64,000 nt of DNA from Anoplopoma fimbria (Eukaryota; Chordata; Actinopteri; Perciformes; Anoplopomatidae). Below, piece by piece: positions 23,249-37,526 of this stretch (positions within the stretch are counted from its first letter, which is position 1; every line of letters starts with the position of its first letter). The stretch spans positions 4,543,297-4,607,296 of the forward strand of contig NC_072470.1 in NCBI RefSeq assembly GCF_027596085.1, in the 5' to 3' direction. The notes under the pieces were generated by a model that was not told the DNA's origin, searched no databases, and saw nothing but the letters and a program-made list of their open reading frames with translations. The position numbers and the translations under genes are program-made.

Positions 23249-26200
23249 ATGGCTGTACCTCACAGTGGCCAGTCCTCTCTGGTGCACAGCTTGGCAAAAC
23301 TCCTGAGAAATGATGGTAAGTTACAGGATGACACACAGACTCAATGTACCCCACATATGGTTGAATACCAAAAGTGTGTGAAGACTGCACGTCAACCAAA
23401 ACAGTAGCAGGTGTTTCAGTCATACAGGCACTTATTAAGAAAATAAAAGCTTCAGACTATCCAGATATCCTCTGTGGGAAAGTCTGATATTGGGAAAAGT
23501 ATTTCTCTTTTTTTTTGTCATTTAAACATTACATTACATTACAGTCATTTAGCAGACACTTTTATCCAAAGTGACTTACAATCAGTAGTATATTACATAT
23601 CATTCACCCATTCACACACTGATGACAGGCTACCATGCAAGGTGCCACCATCAGACTCTAACTAACATTCATCATCCAGTCCACACCGATGGCAAGCCTT
23701 CAGGAGCAACTTGGGGTTAAGCGTCTTGCCCAAGGACACGTCGACTGCCGGGTATCGAACCACCGACCCTCTGATTGGAGAACTACCTTGCTCTCCACTA
23801 CACCACAGCCGCCCCCTTACATATTAACATTAAACATAGATACAAAAATGAAGTCTCACAGACAGTAAGAAAAAGAGAACATTGAAACAATTAACTTTTG
23901 GTTCAATAATAAGTGACACTTGTTTGCCAACATTGTGATTATTAACTTGATTTGAAAAAGGTATTTAGCACAGTCAACACTCGGTATATAATCAGTAGTG
24001 AATGTAGCCTCTTTGTCAACTCATGCTTGTCTCATAATAATAATTGTTGTGTGAAATTTGAAAGGTTATTATGTGGCATGCTACACTATTTATTTATCTT
24101 GTAGTTTATGCAAAAAACACACACACACACACACACACACTGTGAGCACTGAGTTTTTCTTCACATTCATTTGTTTCTATGCACCTGTCCACCAGGTATG
24201 TATTAGACAACACTTAGTATGATTATGTTGTTTAATAATAAAACTTGTTATAATTTGATGGGGATTGAATTTGGATTGCTAAGAGTGAAATGACTCTTCT
24301 CTCCCAACCTCCAGGCGACTTGGTGCTGGACGGCACCAGCACTCTGACCTTGCCGGCGGTCAGCCTGCAGCACCTCACCAGGCTGTTTGAACAGTACTTG
24401 CTGTCCAGGAGCCAGCAGCATGGGTTCCTCGCCCTGCCCTCCCACCCTGCCGACACTGACTCCCTGCTACAGCTGCAGTTCCTGTTTGACGTCCTGCAGA
24501 AGACCATCTCCCTCAAGGTGAGCTGGGGGGTCTCTGAGATTTGGTCTGGTGGTCTCCACGTGACCTGTTTTTAACCATTAAAAAGTCTCTTGTCTCTTTG
24601 TTGGCTCTATGGGGAAAGCCCTTACCAAAGTTCCCAAAGTGGACATTTGTATATTTAAGACCTGCTGAACTTCCCCCAAAATCTGGACAGGGGCATGTTT
24701 TGATATTAAAAACGCCTCTATGTCCATTCCATGGGGGAAAGACCTTATCAAAAACTCCCAAGAGACAATTAAGTGTTTAAATTATATTGTTTCTGTAATA
24801 TTTTATTTATGCACTGTGGTCACTATTTTCTCTTACGGCTAGCTGTGTGACTGACGTGTTTAAAATTTAATAAATTTATTTATTTAATGAATTCATAAAC
24901 TGAGCCCTCACTAATTTATTTCCATTTTAAGGAAGTGTGTTTGTTAGTGACGGTGGCTTACAAATCTATTTACTTGAACCCTGCTGGAGTTTTCATTTGT
25001 GTCATGTTGTGTGTCTTGATTGTTAAACGCAGCTCATCAACCCGGCAGGGATGAGACTTCAGTCAGTGGTGAAAATCTTTCCATTCAAGTCTTTAAGATA
25101 TTTGGAGGTAGAGTATGAAGCCTTATTACATTTATATCTTCATTTTTTCATCAGTGTCTTTTATTTACCTCTCACTCTATCTGTTCTGAAAACATGAACA
25201 GTTGATGTTTCTTTGTTTCTCTTCCTCACCAGCTGAAGCGAGTCCCTCCACATTGTCTAGAAGGACTCAGAGGAGTTTACTCCCAGTTGGAGGTCTTTAC
25301 GTGTTCAAAGAGCCTCAGCTCCCTGGAGGTATTGTCAATGTGCAGTATAATTATCAGCCAGTGACACTGAGTGTATTTATGGCATGTCTGGCTATAAAAC
25401 AGTCAAAGGAAAAGTGATATATGTGTGTGTGTTTCCCTTAGGAGCTACTTTCCCTGTGTGGAGGTGACCTGAGCTCTGCACTGCCTTGGCTGGAGCTGCA
25501 CACGCTCAACTTTAGCTACAACTCCATTGTTTGCCTCGACCAGTCAATAGTGAGACAAATACACACAGATGCATTGTTACTGATCTATTGGCTGATTTTA
25601 TCTTCACCTGACTTTAACCGTCTCTTTCTTTCATAGAGTTTACTGAACGTCCTGAAGTCCTTAGATTTAAGCCATAACAAGATTCAGGAGTGTGCTGAAT
25701 TTCTAAAGGTTTCTGTTTGTTTAATTATAAATTAACTTAATATATTTTTCCTGCTTGTGACAACATCTTGTTTTGCTCCAGGCGATATCTTACTCCCTCA
25801 ATTGCTTTTTTTCTCAGCCCTTGAGTGAACTGGAACACTTGAACCTGGGCTACAACTGCCTGCAGAGGGCGCCAACGCTGGGCCTGAGTGCCAGGGCCAA
25901 ACTCTTCTCACTCATCCTCAGGAACAATGAGCTGGAGACTATTAACGGTAAAGTCGACTGATGAAGAAAGTGTGTCAGAGTTTCTCATCTTGTCTTTCAA
26001 ACACACACACACAGTCAATACAATCACGGAGTTTAGAGAGGAGTGAGCCAAAGAAACCTGATAAACAGGAAGCTGACCCCCTCCTCCAGCTGTTTTGGTC
26101 GTCCTTCTGTTTGTCTTGGATTGTTGTTACTCACAGGGAAGCATTAGATTATCATGTTTGTTTGGATGGAAGAGGGGGAATAGCATGAGAATAACATTAG

Positions 26201-26830
26201 ACTTTTGAGCTGCAGGTTTCTCTTATGTCCCTGCATTCTGCATACTTATATCACCGACAGTCTAATCCTGCGTTGATGTGTTGTCTGATTGAACAGGTGT
26301 GGAGCAGTTGTCTTCACTCCAGCACTTAGACCTGGCCTACAACCTGCTGTTGGAGCACTCCCAGCTGGCTCCTCTCTCCCTGCTGCACTGCCTCCACACA
26401 GTATGGAAACAAATGCATACACAGGCAGAACCATATCATTTGTGGAAACATTTATTTGTCTTAAAATATTTGACCACTAAGTTCTTGAGAAATGTGCCTC
26501 AAAATCTTTTATATTATTTATATATTTTGATGGTGTAGTATGTCATAATGTATCTTCTTTTAGCTCAACCTGGAGGGCAACCCGCTGTTCTTCCAGAAGA
26601 CCCACCGTACCTGCACCGTCCGACATCTCTCCCCAAAGGCTGCAAAACTCAGAGTGAGAAACCGTTCTAGCTGGACATGTATACCATTTCTCAAATTTAA
26701 AGAATGCTGAGGCACCAAAAATAAAAGTTATAAAAGTGTAACTGAAGATAACTTTTACATTTTTTTTTTTTTTTTTGTTTCTTTCCAGCTCAAACTTAAC
26801 GGCTCCTCGCTGTCTTCGTCTGAGTTATCA
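23249..26830 (+). CDS. stk11ip: stk11ip exons 1-10: N-terminal region and leucine-rich repeats
   Basis: Exons: 23249-23315, 24315-24517, 25033-25107, 25233-25328, 25442-25549, 25637-25708, 25818-25947, 26297-26400, 26564-26653, 26789-26830 (residues about 1-329). The leucine-rich repeats show clearly as [48 protein letters not shown] and [13 protein letters not shown], with exon borders falling near repeat borders. They lie at about residues 110-310, the region expected to mediate protein binding. Confidence 0.93.
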
Positions 26831-28771
26831 GTAAGTTTATCAATCAATTAATGCTAATCCCAGTGTAGCAAACGGTAGTCTTTATACTGCATTTGATACT
26901 GAAGCAGATATTTCTGGGTAAATAAATGTAATCTATATATATAAATGTGTAAATTGTATGACTAAATGATCTCTTCTGCAGGTTCTGCCAAAATCAGGCC
27001 AGCTGATCGTCCATATACAGCCTGCTCCTCCAGTTGCCATGCCAGCAGAGCGGAGTAACCAGGAAGTGTCCAGCGGTGCTGGGGAGCTGAGTGACAGCAT
27101 GTCAGTCGGAGAAGTGGGAATCTCACACATGAGGAAGAAGAAATCCAAGGTGAGAGAGCTGCTCATAAGTGATTCAAATGGTTATGTAGTCCTTCTCTGT
27201 GATGTGGAATATGTGCTGTACAATACTCTCTGTAAGTTCTCTACTGATCTATTTAGACTGGTAAATACTGACAAACTGAATGCTGTTTCTTTTTCCAAAT
27301 ATTTTTCTGTTTCAGAGTAAGGTGAGAGTTCGGAGGGCCAGCATATCAGAGCCCAGTGACACAGACTACGAGCCCCTGCTGCGTTCCTCCTCACAGAGTG
27401 GGTTTTAAAGCATGTCTGCCCAAATATCTAAATTCACCTCCTTCTCTCTCTGATTTCTCTTGTTTTATCCATGTTTTTCACTTGTCATTTTATGTGTTCT
27501 GATCAACATTAAAGTTTATTAAGCTGTAACCTAGATATGTAAAACATGAATTTAAATACGTGGTTCCTCCACTAGGAATTGTCCTCCCCCACCAGCAGGA
27601 GATTGAGCGCATGTCTAGCTTCAGAGACCAGCTGGGTGAGGATTGGCTGAGGTACCAACATCATCTAGATGAATCTTCCGCCTCCACCATCAACACATAC
27701 CAGCCACCTCCTCACGGTCAACCCCTCCACAACGGCTTCAACGCCACCACACATCTGTCCTCCAGCCCCGGGCATCAGCCGTCTCCACCGTCCCTGGAAG
27801 TCCCGGAGGTCCTCCCTCCACCGCTGCTCTCATCTGAGCCCAGATTGGAGACATCCGCAGATGCAGACCTGGAAACAGAGTCCACCCTACAGTGGCCCGG
27901 TCAGAGCTCACGGTCCACCTTGGAGGACAGCACGGTGGACGGCCTGGCGGTGAGTCAGGGAGGGGTGAGCTCGCCTGGGCCCAGTCCAGAGTCCCAAAGG
28001 TCAGCTGGAGGGCAGAGCGGAGACACCAAGGAGGAAGAAGAAGAAGAGGAGGATCTGGGAGGTAAAAATCTGTAAAATGACAACACAGAGAGACACAGAA
28101 AGCACAGAATGGAATCTTCAGATTCTCTTCTCTTTTTTGTTGTTAGTGGACCTGTGTCACCCCCTACTTGTGGGTGTCCTATCTGACAAAGAGGAAGAAG
28201 ATGGAGAGGGCCTGGGGGAGAGCAGGAATAGGAGGAGGGAGGTGTTCCTGCGCATCAAACAGGGCCTGCTGCTGGAGGTGGACATGCAGCGCGGTCGAGA
28301 GAGATGCCGTCTGGAGCTCAGCAGCCTGGCTCGGGTGGAGAGCACAGAGGCTGCCTGGACCCGAGGGGTGAGAGAGGAGGGATGGGAGGGAGGGAGAAAG
28401 AGATGGAAGGATGGGAATTACTTGTGTCAAACTTAAGGAGACGTCTTAAGTTTTTTTTTTTATGCAACTGTACCCTTGGGTTTAAGAGATTTCTTTTTAA
28501 TTTACCACCATTTGAACAAAGAAAACTAAAATGCATTTCTTCCTCAGTATATTGCTTAGGTTGCATGTTAAACATTGCTAAGTAAACATTGTTTATTGTG
28601 ATATTGCTTTCAACCAAATAGATTTTCTTTCTCTCTCTCAGGAGACAGAAGAGATGCTTCCGGCTGTGGAGCTTCAGTTCGACTACATCAGCAGGGAGAA
28701 AAGGAGGAGACTCTATGTCCTGCTTGATGACGACCCACAACAGTCACTGCAGGTTAATGACACACACACGC

Positions 28772-28837
<66 letters not shown>

Positions 28838-31800
28838 CTGAATCCTTCTTTTATTAATTAAATCCTTTTTGAAGAGAGATTGAACAACTTGTATCTTGTA
28901 AGATGACTCACAAGTTTGCACTCCTACTAAATAGTTAAGACCCTTAACCCAGAGATTTTCATCTATGCACCCACATGCATGATATATAGAGTGAAGCAAA
29001 GCACAAGGATCTAAATGAAAACAACACCCACCCACTACGTCCTTTACGAGTCTGGTCATGCTCACAGGCTGCCCTTTACTCAAACAATGTTACCTGTTTT
29101 GTTTTTCCAAATGTGACGTCAGCCCAGAGCAGTACACTCTGTACCATATTTGCTACCTTTGACTTTTGTCCTCTCACATTGTGCAACATAACATCTGTGC
29201 CAGATCAAGGTGTAACACAAAGAGCCACTACAAATGCCAGTATGTCTTCAAATTTGTTATGAGCATTCAGGGACTTGAATTATGTTTTATAAACAGACAT
29301 ATAGCTCATGTGAGAAGTATAAAACCCAAACAAACACCTTCAACTTCACCACAGCTGCTCACTATGGCCTACAGTACCAGATATGATTTATTCCTCAAAC
29401 TATCCTCGAGCTCCACTGAGTTTTTGCCCTCTGAGAAGCTCCTACAGTTTCTTTTTTTTTCTAGCTGCAAAGTTTTGAACATACAAATAGCTTTTTTTTT
29501 ATGACCAAAATATCACTTAGCTGGTTTATCAGACAAGTTTACTTGTTTTGTGGGCTCTAAACTCTTTTATAATGCTCTCAGTGTCAACAAACAAGACTTT
29601 TTTTGCTGACTAGGCTCTGACTGACGTGCTGACTCATGTGGCGGAGGAAAACCAGCGGCGTGCCTCCGAGCTCCGTCCCAGCTGTGTGCGCCTGCAGTGC
29701 CTTCGCTGCAGGTCAGAGTTCGAGCTCAAGGGAGACGGCAGTGAGGGGGAGGCGGGGGGGAGAGGGAGGAGGAGAGGGGCTGCCCTGCTACCAGAAGGTT
29801 TGGAGGAACAGGATGAGGGGGAACTGTCAGAGTTCAATGAAGAAACCAAAGGTGAGAGTGATGAATCGGTATTTACAGTAGCCTTCAAACAACACTTGCA
29901 CAAAAAAACAATTTGAAATTCTTGGGTTTCAGTTCATTCCAAATTTGTTAAAGCTGACTGCAATTTTGGATTTACTTTCTTTGTTTTCGTTTGGTATGTT
30001 TATTTGGTGGAGTCGGTGCCTATTGATCAGCAGAAAAAACTAAATTTGCATCTGTAGACTTTGGCAAGATGTTAAAGGCATTTACAAAGTTTACACTGGC
30101 AGAGGAACAAATCAACAAACCGCAAATACAAGACAGTACACATGCACAAAGAGAACAGGGAGCTTTTGCTTTGTTGTCACTGACCAGACTTAAAAAGGCA
30201 TTGACAAATAGAGTGAAATCTGTAAAAAAGGACATTAAAAAGACCTATTAAGACAAACAAATTGACAATAAAATGTCCTTAGAGCACAGCTCATAGGTGA
30301 ATGAAGAGTTTCCCAAGCAACGAGATGTTTTGCTTTAGTTTATATCTCAATCTTTCAATGAATCCCACACACACGCCACAGCCTTGAATCTGAGAAACCC
30401 TTTTTTCAGATTCATCCCTCAAACTGAGTCACGCTCCGATGAGTCACGCTCAGCCTCACAAACTCTACGCTATCCTTAAAAAATGAAACGCTACATGCAT
30501 TTAAAATTTTCTCCACCCAAAATCTGTACTTTCACACCGAACTTTCAGTGTCAGCAGATCGGAGATAAGAGAGAGAAGCTACAAGAGAAGGTCACGCATC
30601 ACACCTGGGACGTTTCCAGGTTCATGATTAAAAACCTTTATCGTCATTTGACGTCAAAGCACTTTTTTTCCCAAAACAAATTTTTGGCTTCAGATGTCTT
30701 GAGTGAATTGTCCCAGGAGTTATCTCTCCTCTTTCATTGCCAAGCTGGCCGCTCCGCTGAGTTCCCACCTCTGTAGTTAGCAGCACATAGATAATACCCT
30801 TCGCTCCACAGCTGCCTCTCAGCGCTTCACCCAAACCTGACATTAGGACCTGCTCCAGCATGCACAGACTGCACACATGCTTTGTTCTGCAGATGTTTTG
30901 GGGATTTCTTGGAAACACTAACACTCCTTTGTTAGTGTTAGTGTTTCAGGCAATAAATACCTTTTTCATTTGCACGCGTCTGAACTGAGGCATTTGTTTG
31001 CTTGTGGGTTACAGTGATACATGCCCTGCAGATACAAACAAATGTTTCTCCCTCATGTGAAACTTATTAGCAAGGGATGCGTGCATGTTCTCTTGGATAA
31101 CAGTCCGTTTGGTTGTCAGAATTATTAAACTGTCCTCATGTCCTTGAGTAGAGATGGACACAGATGTAGTTTAAAATTGCAACCTTTGTTTTGTTTCACA
31201 CAGTAAAGAAAAGGGGTTAACATTTTATTTCTTCCATGAAAGAATATACATGTTTGTTTTTTAGAGACAAGGCAAGTAACTTTACTCATGACAATGCCTT
31301 AAAGGGATAGTTTGGAAAAGTGGGTTTGTATGAGGTAATTCTACATAGTGAGTGTTTTATCTACAATAGAGGGAGTTTGGAGAAACCAGCATGGAAGCAA
31401 AACGAAGTACTGCTATGGACATATTTAAGACACTTAGTTTAAGTGTGCGTTATATTTAGAATATTTTCAACACTTTACATAGCCGTCACAAAAGCCCTTT
31501 CTGACGTGGTACTGAAGCAGTTATATCACTCTCTTCAACGCCACAAGACTCCTTTGACAAAAAATGTAACTTTACCTCGCAGGACATGGGAGATGCTTGT
31601 GTTATTGTGTTACTTTGTTGTTTAAGAAGGTTGGTTCAGATTAACCTCATCATGAACTATCACTTTAAACAAGTAGTGGAACAGTCATCAACGTACCACA
31701 ACGTTTCATCACAATAACCCAATAACATTTTAATGCAGTAACCAATTAAGGCCACAAGGGGGAGCACCTCCTACTCTTTGTTAGCAATTGAGATGTTTTC

Positions 31801-34800
31801 ACCATCACCAGTATGAAGCTTTTTTTGGCAATAACTTCCTGTTTTTTCCCTGTTTTTTTGTTCAGGAGACAGTCATATTTGTCCAGAATGTGGTAGCGAT
31901 CATGTGGTCCAGCTGGCTGGCCAATCAGCTCCCTACTGCAGCACGCCCATCAAGTGCTCATCAATGGTGGAGAGTGAGGACGACCATCTCGATGTAAACC
32001 AGAGCACTCAACATACAAATAAGGTCTTTTCTCCTCCGTCTGTGTTCTCTTTTGCTGTAATTTTTTACTGTTTCATCTCTGTCACAGCAGGATGACTACA
32101 CAGACGCCGGTATTGGCAGTAGTCCCGTCCTCGATGCGGCCACAGCGACAGAAGACCAAACCTTCATGACTGCTCAGGGAAGCTCCTTCATCATTGGGGA
32201 TGATCAGGGCGATACCTCCAGTCTCTCCTACAACACAGATTACCAAAGTAAAGAGGATCTGGCTGGGAGCTACCGCTACACCACTACTGGTACACCACCA
32301 GCGGTCCAAGCCCCACCTGCAGGAAGATCCACCCCGAATGGTGGGTTTTTCACTCTGTCAGCACTTTTTGAACGGTTTCTGCAGGACTTCCAAAGTCTTT
32401 AAAATCAGTTTCCTCAAAATTAGGCAGTAACTGCTATTAAAAAGTCTTGCCTTTTTAAATTTAAAAAAGTCTTAAATATTTCACATACTTTTGGTTCATC
32501 CATGTTCTGCTGCTAATTTCGGTCCCAACACATAGTACATCAAATGCAGAATTCCAAAAATACCAGGAAGTCCTACTGCATCTGGTTGTGTTTTGCAGTA
32601 TGCAAGACAGCATGCTTTTCTGGCTATTCCCGACCCATAATCCCATAATCCAGCGGCAGAATATTCGTCACAGGGACTGATATCACATATATCGGATATA
32701 TCTCAAAGTTCAAGGCGCAGTCTTATGGCAAAGTAGTGTGTTCCAATGTTATGCATACAGAAGGCAACAGTACGTACTTTGTAAGGGCAGCTGCAGTATG
32801 TACTTAAAGTAAAATAGAAAGAGTACATGATTTGGAACGCAGCCAATGTCTCAGAACTAAAACTAACATCTTCAAGATTGAGCTAAAGTTTTGAGTAAAG
32901 ATTTATTTTTATAACCCTGAAATGAAAGCAGCAAATCCTCCCGTTTTAAAAGCTGGAACAAACTGTAACAGTTAATGGAGTCTCTTAAACGGACAAATCA
33001 TGTCAGCCGTAGATCTTTTACATCCAGAATAACATTGTGATGTTGGCAGGGCTGCTCGTTGGAGGAAAGCCCAAACAGCAGGAAAATATAAATGATATTT
33101 TATTACTTGATTTGAATTCTGCAATTCATATGGTCAGTGTAAAGCTCATCAACTGTGGCGTGCGGTATAAACTGTTTACGTCAGCTCCATTGCCTCTCCC
33201 TTAAGATATATTTAAGCCTTAATTGAAAGTGAGCAGAGATGGGAAGTATTTGGAATCTTGCGGATATTGTGCGGCACAGAAATCCTTCGAGGCGCTCTGT
33301 ATCTCTGTGACAGCATCTGATTTCCCCCACATCTGTCTGCCATTTTTAGACAAACCACATGGTGCAGCGAGACAGATTGGAATCATTACTGGAAGTGATG
33401 GGAGAGGAATGAAAGCATAAGAGAGAGGGATGGCTGGGTCGTAATAATAGCATTATGTATCTTTTCTTTTTCTGTAGTTGCAGTGCCAACATCATGTCAT
33501 CTGTCCTTCTAAACCACAGTCTCACACTGGAGACACTGAACTCATCCTAAAACTCTGGCTGATACTCAGTGTGGTATCTTTTGGTTGCACAGTGCACCCA
33601 TTGTTGTGGAGCAGAGGCCCTAATTATCTTCTTTCTGAAGAAGTGCTTTGCCTCTCATGATAAATCAATGTGTCCGTTTGTGTGTGTGTGTGTGTGTTTA
33701 TGTGTGTGTGAGTGAGTGTGTGTTCACCTTTCACCTTCACAAAGAACTTTTTCTGAAGGTTCAAAAGCCGTTTTAATCTGATCTCTCCAAATGAAAACGT
33801 TGTGTTTGTTTTGGCCTCTGCAGGTCAGTGCCCTGTCGCTCTTGATTAGCCATAACCATTCATCAATTTTCAAATAACCTCCAGTGCTGGTCATTGGTGG
33901 ATTTATTGCTCTTAAATGCATTTTTCTTCCTGAGGGGCTGTTGGCTAATGCTACAGGCTGCTGCAGTAAAATCTGTGGAAGGTTTTTTTTTTTTTAAAAG
34001 CCAAGAAATATGTAATCGTTCACATCGCTGCCAGGAACTTCACTTTTAATGCAAGATATCATTTGAGGGAAGAAATAAAGTAGACAACGAAGATGAATTC
34101 ATTTTGAGTGAGTATTGTTTTGTATTTCAGCCCGAATTCATGACGTTGGTTTCCATTTAGTGCTGAAAAATGCAAGCATTAATGATGATCGATGTTAAAT
34201 TTAACAGCTCTCAAACACCATCTTCACTTTGGACTTAACATTAGAGCAACAATGTTGTAGGCTGACCAACTGTTTATGTGTCTGCAGATGATTTGGACCT
34301 GCTGTCGGAGGACTACGAGGCGGTGGACCATCGGCTGCAGCTCTTCCTGGACGTGGAGGTCTTTGAGGAGGAAGAGGAGCTGCACTCTTTCCTCAAGGTA
34401 TGTAGGAGTGAGGCAAGCACAAATTAGAGTCATTTAGTATAACTTTATCAAATGAAATATGCATGACTGCTTAAGCAACAGAAGTTAACCATAGCTTTAT
34501 TTATTTATCTAAATATTCCAAACAACATTGTATAATAAGCATTAAAGATTAAGAGATGAGAAAGTTTCATGAATAGACACCTGTTTATTTATTAGTGTCA
34601 TGTTTTACGCCATCTGATTGGCCGTTATAAAGACCACCAATCAAACTATAGAACGCATATCTTCTTTCTATAGTTTGATTAGTGGTCTCTATAACGGTGG
34701 ACGATCTATTGGAGCGCCCTTACACTTTTTTTTTTTTTTTTTTTTTACTTTGGGTCCCAGACAGGCTAGCTGTTTCCCCGTTTCCACTCTTTGTGCTAAT

Positions 34801-37461
34801 TAAGCTAAGCTAACTAGCTGATGGCTTTATATTTAACAAGACTTGAGAGTGGAGTAGATTATCCCATCCAACTCGTTGCAAGGTTTTTCATAAATGTCAG
34901 AAACAGAAAACAACGTTCTTTTTATTAAGTTTAACACTTAAAACTCTCAGTTGGTGTGGTTGGATCGCCTTTGACTGACTGACAACATTACCCACTTCAT
35001 AACTGTCTTCACATTTTGTTTTAAAATGTTCCTGAACCCTAGTTGGTGAATTGGAACGTCTGACATCCCCTTTCTTTTTCCAGCTGAGCCATGCCTTGTT
35101 ATACAACAATGAGAAATTCAGAAATCTGTCATGTGAAACAACCAAAACTTTTCCATCTTTGGCAGGAAATAATGTTTTCATGTAGGACTCCATTGCTCAC
35201 AATAAGAAGCAGATTGAGAAAATAGGTTTTCATGGTCTTTAAATCTTTACTGGAGCTAACATTAAGGGAGGAAACCATATTATTGGCTCTGACTCTGCTG
35301 AATTTTTCCATTGATGGAGGCCTGTGACTGATGGCAGAAATGTATCAGTGTAATGTTTTTATGTTGCTGTTATTGTTTCTTTTATGGTCGCGGTTTTAAA
35401 AAAGCCCTCTTGCGTATCTCCCTGATGGCCTAAAAGATTCCAGCCTAATGGGTGGTGACAGCTTCAAGACCTGCAACCCTTCAGCTGCAGTTTCATTGCA
35501 GTCAGCAAAGATGAACGCAGTCAGTAAATCTCCTCTGAGCTCATTCTACACAGAATCTTCTTCTTTTCTGACGGATTTCATGCCCCCTTGCTGTCACTCT
35601 TTAATATGCACTGCATTCTGGGAGCTCTTCGAATCAGCAGGTGATTGCTTTACTCTGTCAGACACCTGGACGAGGAGCAAAGAGCGGAGCAGGACCAAGC
35701 AAACCACAGCTGGAAACAGGAGGTCCCGCTCCATTCATCTTAGTTATGTTTGTTTATCCAGTGACAGCTCGCTGTTTCACTTGTCCTCAGACTTCTTGTG
35801 TTGTTTTAGAGGATATTAAGCAATATTTTAAACCACTAGAGCGCTTGTGAAATTCTAAAAACTGGTGTCAGCTGAGAATATTGTGGTTAATAGTTCATTA
35901 CTGAATTTATAGACCCGTAATGCTCATTATTACGCAGCATGTTTTTGCTGTTTTTTCGATAATAACCATTAAAGACAACAAGCATTTACCTTCTTTATGT
36001 CATGTTTCTCTTTCTCTATGTGAACCTCAGATGTCAGCTGTCAAATTTGGGGAGCCAGGGCAGGTCCCCTCTCTGCTGGTGGTGTCAAACCAGCGGATCT
36101 ATTTCTTGGAGATGACGTCAGAAACCCAGTGAGTAGAGCATTTCTACAGGATACAGAAAGTACTTCCTCAGTGTAAGAAATGAATCGCAGTGCAGTTATT
36201 TACATTCTTGCACTTATATGTGTTTTAAAATATGTTTTTTTGAATAATTATGGATTTATTGTATGCATGATGAAGAAATGCATGCTTAAGTAGGATTCTT
36301 AGAGATCCCTTTGAAGTTTCAAGTCACTGACATATTGACACAACACATTCAAATTTAATCAAATCCTGCTGGATCGTACAGCGATTCAAAAGAGGGCGCC
36401 ACTCTGCAGTCAACAATTATGTCTTTTAATGCCGGTGTGTAATTCCACACCCTCTGCGTTTAGTATGTGGATTATATTGCATAACCTGCCCAGGGTTTCT
36501 GGGTCACATCTTGAGAACACATTGACCTCGCAGTGTCTGCAGACCGTGGAGTCTTTTCTCTCCTCCTTATTTCCTCTCCGTCACACAAATGAAAAGCTTT
36601 TCTTCTCTCATCAAAACAAGAAATCTGTCCAGCTCAGACATGAGCACATGCTGTGAGGCCGGTGGCAACATTACTACTACACTATTACATTACATTACTA
36701 TTTTTAACCATAGGAAGGGACTTCTCTTGTTCTTGGCACTGTGCAAGAAGCCAAACAATTATTTTAACCTTATATCCTAGTTAAATACATAAGTTGTTTT
36801 TATAAGTAAACTTTGGCTTCAAAAACACATTAAACTGTTGTTCTGGCAGTCAAACCTTCAATTGTCAGAGATTAATCCATCTCACTGTAACCTTGCATTT
36901 GCTGCGTTGTCTGATGCCTAACGTCGTTTCCTCCCAGCAGAGGCCAGCTCTCTGATTGGCTGCAGAAGCGGGACAGCCACCCAATCATGGAGCTCAGCTA
37001 CCTGGAGGTGGGACTGGGCTCTCAGAGCATCCACATGGAGTTTGGGGGAGTGGCCTACACCCTCCTTGTGAGGGACAGTTTACGCTGCAAACGCTTCTTT
37101 GGCCTCTTGACAGGTAAGAAAGGAAACTCTGCCAAATACAAGCAAAGGTGAAAATGGTTTATTTTTAATGTATGGAAAAACTCATAAAGGGAAGTTTTTC
37201 AATATAGTCGGAGAGGGAAACTCACTGACCCTGCTCTTTCTGAACTTACTGGTTTTTAGCACTTTGCTCAGGGCAGTCTGAAGGAAGACGAGCAAAATAA
37301 ACTCTGGACTAATTTAGATTTTAAAAAAGTACTGTTGAATCCCTGAGGAAGGTATTAGAACAGCATGTTCCTCTCACAGGCATTGTGCCACAGAAAGCCA
37401 ACCTACTCCCCTCACAAACTAATACTATACCATATGTGTGCTATGTGACGCAACCCCCCCC

Positions 37462-37526
<65 letters not shown>

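Larger units (their letters stand above)
34398..36030 (+). other. stk11ip intron 19
   Basis: Holds the inverted repeat and dispersed repeat annotated separately. The rest, to the exon 20 acceptor at 36029-36030, shows nothing further. Confidence 0.55.

Noticed and set aside
23745..23816. tRNA gene suggested by A- and B-box-like sequence
   Set aside because: It is the head of a SINE with characteristic body and tail; the cloverleaf is degenerate.
28179..28436. Overlapping frames on both strands around stk11ip exon 14
   Set aside because: They are shadows of exon 14 and of the purine-rich intron that follows; only one frame matches the STK11IP family and fits both splice sites.
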